Shown: positions 1-5,620 of the stretch, piece by piece
Numbering within the stretch: the stretch's first letter is position 1
Layout of the letters: each line of letters starts with the position of its first letter
Source: Victivallales bacterium Lenti_02
GTDB lineage: Bacteria; Verrucomicrobiota; Lentisphaeria; Oligosphaerales; Lenti-02
Length of the DNA: 7,289 nt
Assembly: GCA_001603055.1 (NCBI GenBank)
Contig: LVAZ01000506.1
Location: 1-7,289 of the forward strand
Reading direction: 5' to 3'
Notes under the pieces: generated by a model
The model's input: the letters and a program-made list of their open reading frames with translations, nothing else
Databases searched by the model: none
Told to the model about the DNA's origin: nothing
Program-made: the position numbers and the translations under genes

Positions 1-486
1 CGCCAGAACCGCGCCGAGGTGATTGTCGAGCAGCTCGATAACTTGACCACGGTCCCCGCCATGACCCGGCAACTGGGCGACATCCGCGTTTCCCGCATCC
101 CTCTCGAAGACCTGCCCGAAAGCCTCCCCGACCACCGCCTCGACCGCGCGGGCATCGCCGACATCTACGCGAAAGTCTACGAACTGAGCAAAGACGCCCC
201 CCTGCTCCTGCGCGACCCCCTCTACGCCTACATGAACGCGCTCGACCAGCTCGGCAAGGGCAACAAGCGCGCCTTCCGGAAAGCCATGCAGCTCGCCCGC
301 GCCGATTTCAAGCAGGCAACCCGCCGCCAGACCGCCATCGAGACCATGCTCGACCAGTTCCAGGAAACCTACGCTCCCGCCGAAGACCGTTTCGACATCT
401 ATTTCGACACGGTCGGGCGCGCCGACCGCGACCTCCGCGCCCTCGATCCGAAACTGCATGAGGTGCTGGACCAAGCCAGCCGCTAA
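1..486 (+). CDS. Unrecognised helical protein, C-terminal part (5' end outside the window)
   Basis: The reading frame is open from base 1 (codons for R-Q-N-R-A-E) to the TAA stop at 484-486, so this is the last 161 or so residues of a longer protein. A GTG at 19 could serve as a start, but no Shine-Dalgarno sequence can be seen in front of it and the frame continues upstream, so truncation by the window edge is more likely. The visible part is charged and predicted by eye to be mostly helical, rich in Asp, Arg, Ala and Leu. It has no cysteine, no obvious membrane segment and no motif I can name. The stop lies 18 bp before the start of the next gene, which suggests co-transcription. I cannot assign a function. 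Codon use, with strong C at third positions, matches the neighbouring genes, so it is probably a real gene. Confidence 0.7.
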   Translation, partial: RQNRAEVIVEQLDNLTTVPAMTRQLGDIRVSRIPLEDLPESLPDHRLDRAGIADIYAKVYELSKDAPLLLRDPLYAYMNALDQLGKGNKRAFRKAMQLARADFKQATRRQTAIETMLDQFQETYAPAEDRFDIYFDTVGRADRDLRALDPKLHEVLDQASR

Positions 487-491
487 TCCCC

Positions 492-497
492 GAGGAG
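492..497 (+). promoter_or_regulatory. Shine-Dalgarno site of the secreted protein gene
   Basis: GAGGAG stands 7 nt before the ATG at 505 and lies in the 18-bp gap after the preceding stop codon. It fixes the start of the downstream gene and fits translation from a shared transcript. Confidence 0.75.
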
Positions 498-504
498 CCC
501 AACC

Positions 505-1851
505 ATGCCGCGTTCTTCCCTGGTCTTCGCCTGCCTGCTGGCCGGACTGCCGGTTCTGGCCGAACCGGAGAATCTCCTGCCGGTGAAGGATTTCCGCGAC
601 GGGTTGACCGGCTGGCGCCTGCAACCCGGTCCCGCCGAATTCGCCACCGTCGAGGAGGACGGCAAGGTCGTGCGCCTCGCCCCCCGGGAAACCAACTTCG
701 GCCTCGATTCCGCCCCGCTCACCCTGGGCGCCGAACTCGATCCCGGCAAAACCTACATCGCCGCCGCCTGGCTGAAAAGCGAGGGATTGACCCACGGCGT
801 CTTCGCCTTCTCGGTCTGCGCCTACGACGCGAAGGGCAACCGCCTCAGCCAGATGGCCGCCCACAACCTCTCCGTCAACTCCCCGGCCCATGACTGGCAG
901 GCCAAGAGTCTGACCTTCGGCAAAGCCACCCCGCGCGCCCTGCCCGAGGGCACCCACACCGTCCGCCTGCGCTTCTCCTTCCACGACCGCGACGGCAAGC
1001 CCGGCGGCACGGTCCTGGTCCGCGACGCGGCCGTGGCCGAACAGGACCCCGGACCGTTCCCGGACTGGCCCGCCAGCATCCTCGCCGACGTGGGCAGGCT
1101 CCAGGTGCGCTTCGAGCGCCGCTCCTTCTGGTCCCTCTACCGCATCGACCACGAGGGCGTGCGCCTGGGCAAGGACAGCTTCGGCAGCCACTACGGCACC
1201 GTCGCCAACTTCGCCGGCCTCGGCTTCGTCGGCACCGGCCACACCGAAAACGAGGACGAGCGGGTGATCGATCTCGAACTCCGGGTGGACGGCCAGCGCC
1301 AGCCCGTCCCCGCCGAATCCTACGCCTGCGAGCGGATCGAGCTGCGCAAGCGCTCCCGCCTGCGCACGCTCGACGTGAGTTCCCATATCCTCGTCGCGGA
1401 CGGACGCATCGTCGAGGAGGCCCGCCTTAGCGCCCGGGAGGAAACCCGGTGCAGCCTGATCTACCACTTCATGCACCCCTGGGTCCACGACATGTCCGAC
1501 TTTCTGGCCGAACTGCCCGACGGCAGCCGGATCGAGGGGACGTTCGTGGGCGACAAGGCCCAGAAAATCTCCCGCCCCACCCGCTGGTCCGCCGTCTACA
1601 GCCGCACCCTCGGGCGCGGTGCCGTCACCGTCGTCTGGGACGTCCCCGACGACCTGCCCTGGCAGACCCGCTACTGGGACGTGCCCGAGGTGTACCGCAA
1701 GCACTATTTCACCACCTTCGTCAACGCCGAGGTGCCCACCGGCCGCGAATTCCGCTACCGGGTCGTCACCATCCCCTTCGCCGCCGACGCCGCGACCTGG
1801 CAGCAGGCCGCCGCCGCCGTCGCCGCCGCCAATCCCCGCCCCGCCGAATAG
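505..1851 (+). CDS. Secreted protein with CBM-like N-terminal domain and unrecognised beta-rich C-terminal domain
   Basis: The 448-residue product starts with a clear type I signal peptide: Arg3, a hydrophobic stretch at about residues 6-18, and a likely cleavage after V-L-A (residue 19). It should therefore be periplasmic, on the surface, or secreted. Residues of about 23-180 begin N-L-L-P-V-K-D-F-R-D-G-L-T-G-W. This resembles the opening of galactose-binding-like or CBM4/9-type beta-sandwich modules that bind carbohydrate. Residues of about 185-435 are rich in beta-strand patterns with many Tyr, Trp, Arg and Asp (for example Y-H-F-M-H-P-W, and later R-Y-W-D followed by Y-R-K-H-Y). I cannot name this domain and see no glycoside hydrolase catalytic motif. 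The C-terminus is a low-complexity Ala-rich tail. The ATG at 505 has a GAGGAG ribosome site. A role in handling or sensing an extracellular glycan is an inference from the N-terminal module only. The gene ends 1 bp from the convergent URO-D gene. Confidence 0.85.
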   Translation: MPRSSLVFACLLAGLPVLAEPENLLPVKDFRDGLTGWRLQPGPAEFATVEEDGKVVRLAPRETNFGLDSAPLTLGAELDPGKTYIAAAWLKSEGLTHGVFAFSVCAYDAKGNRLSQMAAHNLSVNSPAHDWQAKSLTFGKATPRALPEGTHTVRLRFSFHDRDGKPGGTVLVRDAAVAEQDPGPFPDWPASILADVGRLQVRFERRSFWSLYRIDHEGVRLGKDSFGSHYGTVANFAGLGFVGTGHTENEDERVIDLELRVDGQRQPVPAESYACERIELRKRSRLRTLDVSSHILVADGRIVEEARLSAREETRCSLIYHFMHPWVHDMSDFLAELPDGSRIEGTFVGDKAQKISRPTRWSAVYSRTLGRGAVTVVWDVPDDLPWQTRYWDVPEVYRKHYFTTFVNAEVPTGREFRYRVVTIPFAADAATWQQAAAAVAAANPRPAE

Positions 1852-1852
1852 C

Positions 1853-2863
1853 CTATCCGCAACCCGGCTGGGACTGGACCTCGTCGATGAAAGCGAGCAT
1901 GTTTTCGAGCGGCACGTCGCCCTCGACCGCATGGGCCGGACTGAAGATGTAGCCGCCCTCGCGGCCCAGTTCGAGCAGGCGGCGCGTCTCCGCCCGCACG
2001 TCCCCGACCGTTCCGTAGGGCAGAGTCCGCTGCGTGGACATGCCCCCGTGGAAGGCCAGCCGCCCGCGGTAGCGGGGCAGCAGCTCCATCACGTCCATCA
2101 CCTCGGGCTGGAAGGGGTTGAAGCAGTTCAGCCCCAGCCCGACCAAGTCGTCGAACAGCTCGTCCACGTCCCCGCAGGAGTGGATCATCACGAACTTGCC
2201 CCCCGCGCGCACCGCCCCGTACATTTTGGCCAGCACCGGGCGGATGAACTCGCGCCAGAAACGCGGCCCCATGATCAGCCCCGCCTGCTGGCCCCAGTCG
2301 TCGCCGAAATACACCGCGTCGATGTCGTAGTTCATCGCCTTCCGCGCCTGCCGGATGTTGTAGTCGCCGATGGCGTGGAACAGCTCATGGACAAAGTCCG
2401 GATGCTCGACGAAGTCCATCAGCAGGTTTTCCATCCCGCGCAGGGTCCAGGCCCGCTCGAACAGGGAGAACCCGATGTTGAACACCCGGAACCGGTCCCC
2501 CCAGCGCGCGATGCGGTCCTCGATCCCGGTAAAGAAACGCTCCCCCTCGGGATCGGGAAACTCGTAGCCCGCCAGGGTCGGCTCGGGCAGCACCAGGCCC
2601 TCGACGATCCCGATGTCCTTGTCCACCGACCGGTTCCAGACCACCCCGAACACATCCCGCACCCGGTCGTTGCCGAGGTCCTCGAAAAACCCGACCCCGC
2701 TGCCCAGCCCCAGCAGGTGGTTGCCGAAAATCGGCTCCAGATCGCTCGTCCCGAAATGCTCCACCAGCTTGCGCCGCGCCTCGAACGTGAACCCGAAGGA
2801 CCACGGCACATAGGGCGGACGCTTCCCGTCGAGAACCATACGGACAACTTCGCGCTTGGTCAT
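1853..2863 (-). CDS. Uroporphyrinogen decarboxylase (URO-D) family protein, MtaA/CmuA-like, not HemE
   Basis: The 336-residue protein has the URO-D superfamily barrel pattern. It starts M-T-K-R-E-V-V, followed by a G-D-D-W-G motif at 187-191, H-S-C-G-D at 228-232, N-P-F-Q-P-E at 249-254, F-H-G-G-M-S-T-Q at 271-278 and a C-terminal S-P-A-H...P-L-E-N segment at 308-321. It lacks the R-Q-A-G-R-Y signature near the N-terminus of true uroporphyrinogen decarboxylase, so haem synthesis is unlikely. Members of this branch include methylcobalamin:thiol methyltransferases such as MtaA and CmuA, where zinc is bound by H-x-C and a later Cys. Here H228-x-C230 is kept but the later position appears to be His311, so a related metal site is possible. 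No signal peptide is present, so it is cytoplasmic. The start at 2863 was chosen because GGGGA precedes it by 7 nt; an upstream in-frame ATG at 2932 would run through the promoter. The substrate is unknown, and no corrinoid protein is encoded in the window. Confidence 0.9.
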   Translation of the reverse strand: MTKREVVRMVLDGKRPPYVPWSFGFTFEARRKLVEHFGTSDLEPIFGNHLLGLGSGVGFFEDLGNDRVRDVFGVVWNRSVDKDIGIVEGLVLPEPTLAGYEFPDPEGERFFTGIEDRIARWGDRFRVFNIGFSLFERAWTLRGMENLLMDFVEHPDFVHELFHAIGDYNIRQARKAMNYDIDAVYFGDDWGQQAGLIMGPRFWREFIRPVLAKMYGAVRAGGKFVMIHSCGDVDELFDDLVGLGLNCFNPFQPEVMDVMELLPRYRGRLAFHGGMSTQRTLPYGTVGDVRAETRRLLELGREGGYIFSPAHAVEGDVPLENMLAFIDEVQSQPGCG

Positions 2864-2870
2864 GGCTGAA

Positions 2871-2875
2871 TCCCC
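2871..2875 (-). promoter_or_regulatory. Shine-Dalgarno site deciding the URO-D start
   Basis: On the minus strand GGGGA lies 7 nt before the ATG at 2863. The longer in-frame alternative starting at 2932 would lie upstream of the proposed promoter, so the shorter start is preferred. Confidence 0.6.
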
Positions 2876-2890
2876 GCTGCTGGATGCCAC

Positions 2891-2919
2891 ACCATAACCC
2901 CCCGCAACAAGCCTGTAAA
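2891..2919 (-). promoter_or_regulatory. Sigma70-like promoter for the URO-D gene
   Basis: Reading the minus strand, TTTACA (2919-2914) and TATGGT (2896-2891) are separated by exactly 17 bp. They match the -35 consensus at 5 of 6 and the -10 consensus at 4 of 6 positions. Transcription would begin near 2884, leaving a leader of about 20 nt before the ATG at 2863. This rests on sequence match only. Confidence 0.45.
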
Positions 2920-2968
2920 ACGAATGCCGCACATGGTAACGTCCATCCGAATTATTCCCCCTCCCGGA

Positions 2969-2996
2969 TTGCTCGTTTGCCGGCTGGGGCTATGGT
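2969..2996 (+). promoter_or_regulatory. Weak sigma70-like promoter for the CapA-like gene
   Basis: TTGCTC (2969-2974) and TATGGT (2991-2996) are separated by 16 bp and lie about 33 bp before the ATG at 3029. The -35 match is poor (3 of 6) and the -10 match is 4 of 6. The -10 hexamer is identical to the one proposed for the divergent URO-D gene. The surrounding bases extend this to an inverted repeat: ACCATAACC at 2891-2899 against GGCTATGGT at 2988-2996, 8 of 9 complementary. Confidence 0.3.
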
Positions 2997-3015
2997 TCGC
3001 GCATCGTCCCCAACC

Positions 3016-3021
3016 GAGGAG
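3016..3021 (+). promoter_or_regulatory. Shine-Dalgarno site deciding the CapA-like start
   Basis: GAGGAG lies 7 nt before the ATG at 3029, the same motif and spacing as the gene at 505. This favours the start at 3029 over the in-frame ATG at 2924, which would lie upstream of the promoter-like sequence. Confidence 0.75.
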
Positions 3022-3028
3022 CATTGTC

Positions 3029-4234
3029 ATGGCACCGCTGCGCATCGTCGTCACCGCCGACATCTGTCCGAACATGGGCCTGGCCGAGGAACTCATGACC
3101 GGCGACCCCCGGCGCTTCATCCGCCCCTTCGCCGACCTCTTCGACCGGGCCGACGTGGTGATCGGCAATCTGGAAACGCCCCTCGTCGACGCCGAATCCC
3201 CCATTCCCAAGACCGGCCCCAATTTCATCACCCCCACCGGCACCCTGCCCGCGCTCCGCGAGATGGGCTTCGACGGCTTCACCCTCTGCAACAACCACAC
3301 CAACGACCAGGGAATCGCCGGCCTGACCTCGACCCTGCGCGCGCTCCGGGCGGCGAATGTCCCCCACTGCGGCGCGGGCATGACCCACGAGGAGGCCTGC
3401 GAACCCATGGTCTTCGAGCGGGACGGACACCGCATCGCCTGCTTCAACTTCGGCGAGGGCGAGTTCTCCCAAGCCCAGGAAGACGGGCCGGGCGCCGCCC
3501 GCCTCGATCCCTTCTGGCAGGAACAGCGCATCATGGCCGCGCGGGAGCATTTCGACATCATCCTCGTCGTCCTCCACGTCGGCAACGAATACCAGCCCAT
3601 CCCCTCGCCGGTCACCGCCTCCTTCTGCCGCCGGTTCGCGGCGGCGGGGGCCGACGCGGTCATCGCCCACCATGCCCACATCCCCCAGGCGGACGAGATT
3701 TTCGCGGGCGTGCCCATCTGCTTCAGCCTCGGCAATTTCCTCTTCGGCTACCCGCGCACCCCCGAGCGCTGGCAGGCGAATCCCTGCTGGTATCTCGCCT
3801 CCGTGGCCGAGCTGGTCTTCGACGGGGATTCCTGCCAGCTCACCCTCCATCCCGCCACTCAGGGCGAGGACCGCGCCCTCCACGATCTCGCCCCCGCCGC
3901 CCGGGAAGCCTTCGAGACCTACCTCGCCAAAAGCCGCGCCATCCTGGCCGACCCCGCCGCCCACCAGCGGTTCTGGGACCAGGAAGTCCGCGATCTTTTC
4001 AAAGGCCATCGCAAATCCCTCGCCGCCTGGTCGGCGGACCTGGCCTCGCCCGACGAGGCGAAAAGCCACCGCGCCGCCACCTGCCTCTACAATCTCTTCC
4101 GCTGCGACGCCCATCACGCCGCCATCCAGCAGGGTCTGCGCCTGATGTACGAGCATCGTCTGGAAGACGATCCCGCCACCGTCGCCGAACTCGCCGAACT
4201 GCGCCAACTGGTCAAGCAATCCTTCGGGAACTGA
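3029..4234 (+). CDS. CapA family protein (metallophosphatase-like fold)
   Basis: The 401-residue protein has the ordered motifs of the CapA/PgsA family, a branch with a calcineurin-like phosphoesterase fold. They are an N-terminal strand ending in T-A-D (D11), G-N-L-E at 46-49, N-N-H-T-N-D at 88-93, H-V-G-N-E-Y at 183-188, H-H-A-H at 214-217 and S-L-G-N-F-L-F at 233-239. These carry the Asp, Asn and His residues expected to hold two metal ions. Family members are linked to poly-gamma-glutamate capsule synthesis, but many stand-alone bacterial members have no known substrate. No pgsB/pgsC or capB/capC gene lies nearby. Unlike PgsA/CapA this protein has no membrane anchor or signal peptide from the chosen start, so it is probably cytoplasmic. 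About 160 residues after the core (roughly 241-401) form a charged, mostly helical extension that I do not recognise. A phosphoesterase or related hydrolase role is inferred; capsule synthesis is doubtful. Confidence 0.9.
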   Translation: MAPLRIVVTADICPNMGLAEELMTGDPRRFIRPFADLFDRADVVIGNLETPLVDAESPIPKTGPNFITPTGTLPALREMGFDGFTLCNNHTNDQGIAGLTSTLRALRAANVPHCGAGMTHEEACEPMVFERDGHRIACFNFGEGEFSQAQEDGPGAARLDPFWQEQRIMAAREHFDIILVVLHVGNEYQPIPSPVTASFCRRFAAAGADAVIAHHAHIPQADEIFAGVPICFSLGNFLFGYPRTPERWQANPCWYLASVAELVFDGDSCQLTLHPATQGEDRALHDLAPAAREAFETYLAKSRAILADPAAHQRFWDQEVRDLFKGHRKSLAAWSADLASPDEAKSHRAATCLYNLFRCDAHHAAIQQGLRLMYEHRLEDDPATVAELAELRQLVKQSFGN

Positions 4235-4556
4235 CCGACAGAACTCACTGAGACGCGCAACCAAACGCCTTGCTCCCCGCCATACAAAACAAGCGCGTGG
4301 AGCGGCCACGTCCTCGTGGCCACGGCGCGCAGCGCCGGGAACGCTCCGGCCAACCCGCCAAGGTGGGCATGGCGCGGGATGAATGGCCGCGAGGACGCGG
4401 CCGCTCCACGCGAAAGGTTGGCACGAGGTCTGGCGCAGTCACGGTAAAGGCACAGAACACACGATTCCCGGCACTCCGCACGCTGACAAACAGGGCGTTC
4501 TACTTGCGCGATCTTCGTGCTTCACAGGTGATTTCCGGACCGCTCCAGCGGCTACC
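4235..4556. other. 322-bp intergenic region between convergent genes
   Basis: This gap separates the 3' ends of the CapA-like gene and mutY. Its main content is the inverted repeat element at 4294-4412. The flanks, 4235-4293 and 4413-4556, show no coding pattern like the neighbours and no RNA gene I can recognise. No stem followed by a T-run, as in a classical intrinsic terminator, is present for either gene. A short stem CCGCT-CC-AGCGG at 4540-4551 sits just past the mutY stop but also has no T-run. Confidence 0.7.
4294..4412. repeat. REP/BIME-like inverted pair of palindromic units
   Basis: Two 29-bp arms, 4294-4322 and 4384-4412, are inverted repeats of each other at 27 of 29 positions and are separated by 61 bp. 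Each arm also holds its own perfect 7-bp hairpin with a 4-nt loop: GGCCACG-TCCT-CGTGGCC at 4304-4321 and GGCCGCG-AGGA-CGCGGCC at 4385-4402. The only two differences between the arms are the two partners of one base pair inside that small hairpin: A4308-T4317 in the left unit, G4389-C4398 in the right. The spacer has a further hairpin, CGGCGC-GCA-GCGCCG, at 4323-4337. The design, palindromic units in inverted orientation between genes, resembles bacterial REP/BIME elements, which are moved by RAYT (Y1-type) transposases. No such gene is in the window. Being symmetric, it could also slow RNA polymerase or protect mRNA 3' ends from both convergent genes. The name of the repeat family is not known to me. 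Confidence 0.85.
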
Positions 4557-5612
4557 CTACATTCCCAGGGCGGCGAAAATCTTGTGGTTCGCCTTGGGAA
4601 AGGGTAGCTCGCGCAACTGGTCGAGACGCACCCAGCGGGTGGGACGCTCGCAGCAGAGTTCGGCAACCGGCCCCGCCAACCGGCAACGGAAGGCGGTCAG
4701 CCGGATGGCGAAATGGCTGTAGGCGTGGTCGACCGTGCAGATTTCCTCCTCCACGGCCACCGTCAACCCCACCTCCTCGCGTACTTCGCGGAGGCAGGTC
4801 TCGGCCAGACTCTCCGCACCCTCGCGCTTGCCGCCGGGAAACTCCCACAGCCCTCCGAGCATCTGGTCCTCGCCGCGCCGGGCGATGAACACCAACTCCC
4901 CGTCGAACACCAATCCCACCGCAATCTCGTAGCACGGAACCGCGCCGCGCTTGCGCTTCACGGGCAGTTCGGCCACCAGACCTTCGGCCAGGGCGCGGCA
5001 ATCCCCGGCCAGAGGACAAACCGCGCACTGCGGCTGGCGCGGGGTGCAGACCAGGGCCCCGAGTTCCATCATGGCCTGATTGAAGGACGAGGGGGCGCCG
5101 GACTCGGCTATGGCCTCTTCGAGGGATGCGCGGACCCGGTTGCGGGTGCGCGCGGCGGCGATGTCCTCGCGCCAGGCCCGGTGCCGGGCCACCACCCGCA
5201 GCACATTCCCGTCCACCACCGGCGTCGCCTCGCCAAAGGCGATGCTGGCGATGGCGGCGGCGGTGTAGGGACCGACTCCGGGCAGTTCAGCCAATTCCAC
5301 GCTGGACGCCGGAATCCGCCCACCCCGTTCCGCCACCACCTGCCGTGCCGCCTGGTGCAGATTGCGCGCGCGGGAGTAGTAGCCCAGCCCCTCCCAAACC
5401 TTCAGCACCTCCTCCTGGTCGGCGGCGGCGAGCGACTCCAGGCTCGGGAAACGGGCGAGAAAACGGGCGAAGTAGGGCTGCACCGCCACCACCCGGGTCT
5501 GCTGGAGCATGATCTCGCTCACCCAGACCCGATAGGGCGAGGGATCGTCGCGCCACGGCAGTTGCCGTTGGTGGTGACGATACCACGCCAGCAGGCGATG
5601 CACCCACTCCAT
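4557..5612 (-). CDS. mutY: Adenine DNA glycosylase MutY with complete Nudix box
   Basis: The 351-residue enzyme removes adenine mispaired with 8-oxoguanine in base excision repair. The N-terminal glycosylase domain has E33 in S-E-I-M-L-Q-Q-T (the catalytic Glu), a helix-hairpin-helix L-P-G-V-G-P-Y-T at 110-117, and D134 in V-V-D-G-N-V (the catalytic Asp). The [4Fe-4S] site is Cys189-x6-Cys196-x2-Cys199-x5-Cys205, exactly the family spacing. The C-terminal domain of about 225-351 recognises 8-oxoguanine and includes Y-S-H at 298-300, matching the F-S-H loop known from MutY. Unusually, the full Nudix signature G-x5-E-x7-R-E-U-x-E-E-x-G-U is present at 261-283; in E. coli MutY this box is degenerate. 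The start at 5612 lies 8 bp after the sulfatase stop and has only a weak AGG, which overlaps that stop codon, at a 7-nt spacing. Translational coupling is therefore likely. The frame happens to stay open far upstream inside the sulfatase gene, but that is not coding. Confidence 0.97.
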   Translation of the reverse strand: MEWVHRLLAWYRHHQRQLPWRDDPSPYRVWVSEIMLQQTRVVAVQPYFARFLARFPSLESLAAADQEEVLKVWEGLGYYSRARNLHQAARQVVAERGGRIPASSVELAELPGVGPYTAAAIASIAFGEATPVVDGNVLRVVARHRAWREDIAAARTRNRVRASLEEAIAESGAPSSFNQAMMELGALVCTPRQPQCAVCPLAGDCRALAEGLVAELPVKRKRGAVPCYEIAVGLVFDGELVFIARRGEDQMLGGLWEFPGGKREGAESLAETCLREVREEVGLTVAVEEEICTVDHAYSHFAIRLTAFRCRLAGPVAELCCERPTRWVRLDQLRELPFPKANHKIFAALGM

Positions 5613-5620
5613 GCGCCCGC

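Noticed and set aside
1807..1848. A functional trinucleotide repeat at the GCC-rich end of the secreted-protein gene.
   Set aside because: It encodes an Ala-rich tail with interruptions, which is common low complexity in GC-rich genes, and shows no special structure.
1619..2869. A 416-codon plus-strand frame over the URO-D gene.
   Set aside because: It is antisense to a clear URO-D family gene, starts inside the secreted-protein gene in another frame, and gives Pro/Ser/His-rich sequence.
2990..4309. A 439-codon open frame on the minus strand, antisense to the CapA-like gene.
   Set aside because: The translation is Gly/Ala/Glu-rich without motifs, while the plus strand has all CapA motifs in order.
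4540..4551. An intrinsic terminator for mutY formed by CCGCT-CC-AGCGG.
   Set aside because: The stem is only 5 bp with a 2-nt loop and no T-run follows on the minus strand.
4270..4722. A small ORF across the inverted repeat, with V-E-R-P-R-P-R-G-H-like peptides in both directions.
   Set aside because: The peptide arises from the palindrome itself, appears on both strands, and the frame runs into the 3' end of mutY. No ribosome site is seen.
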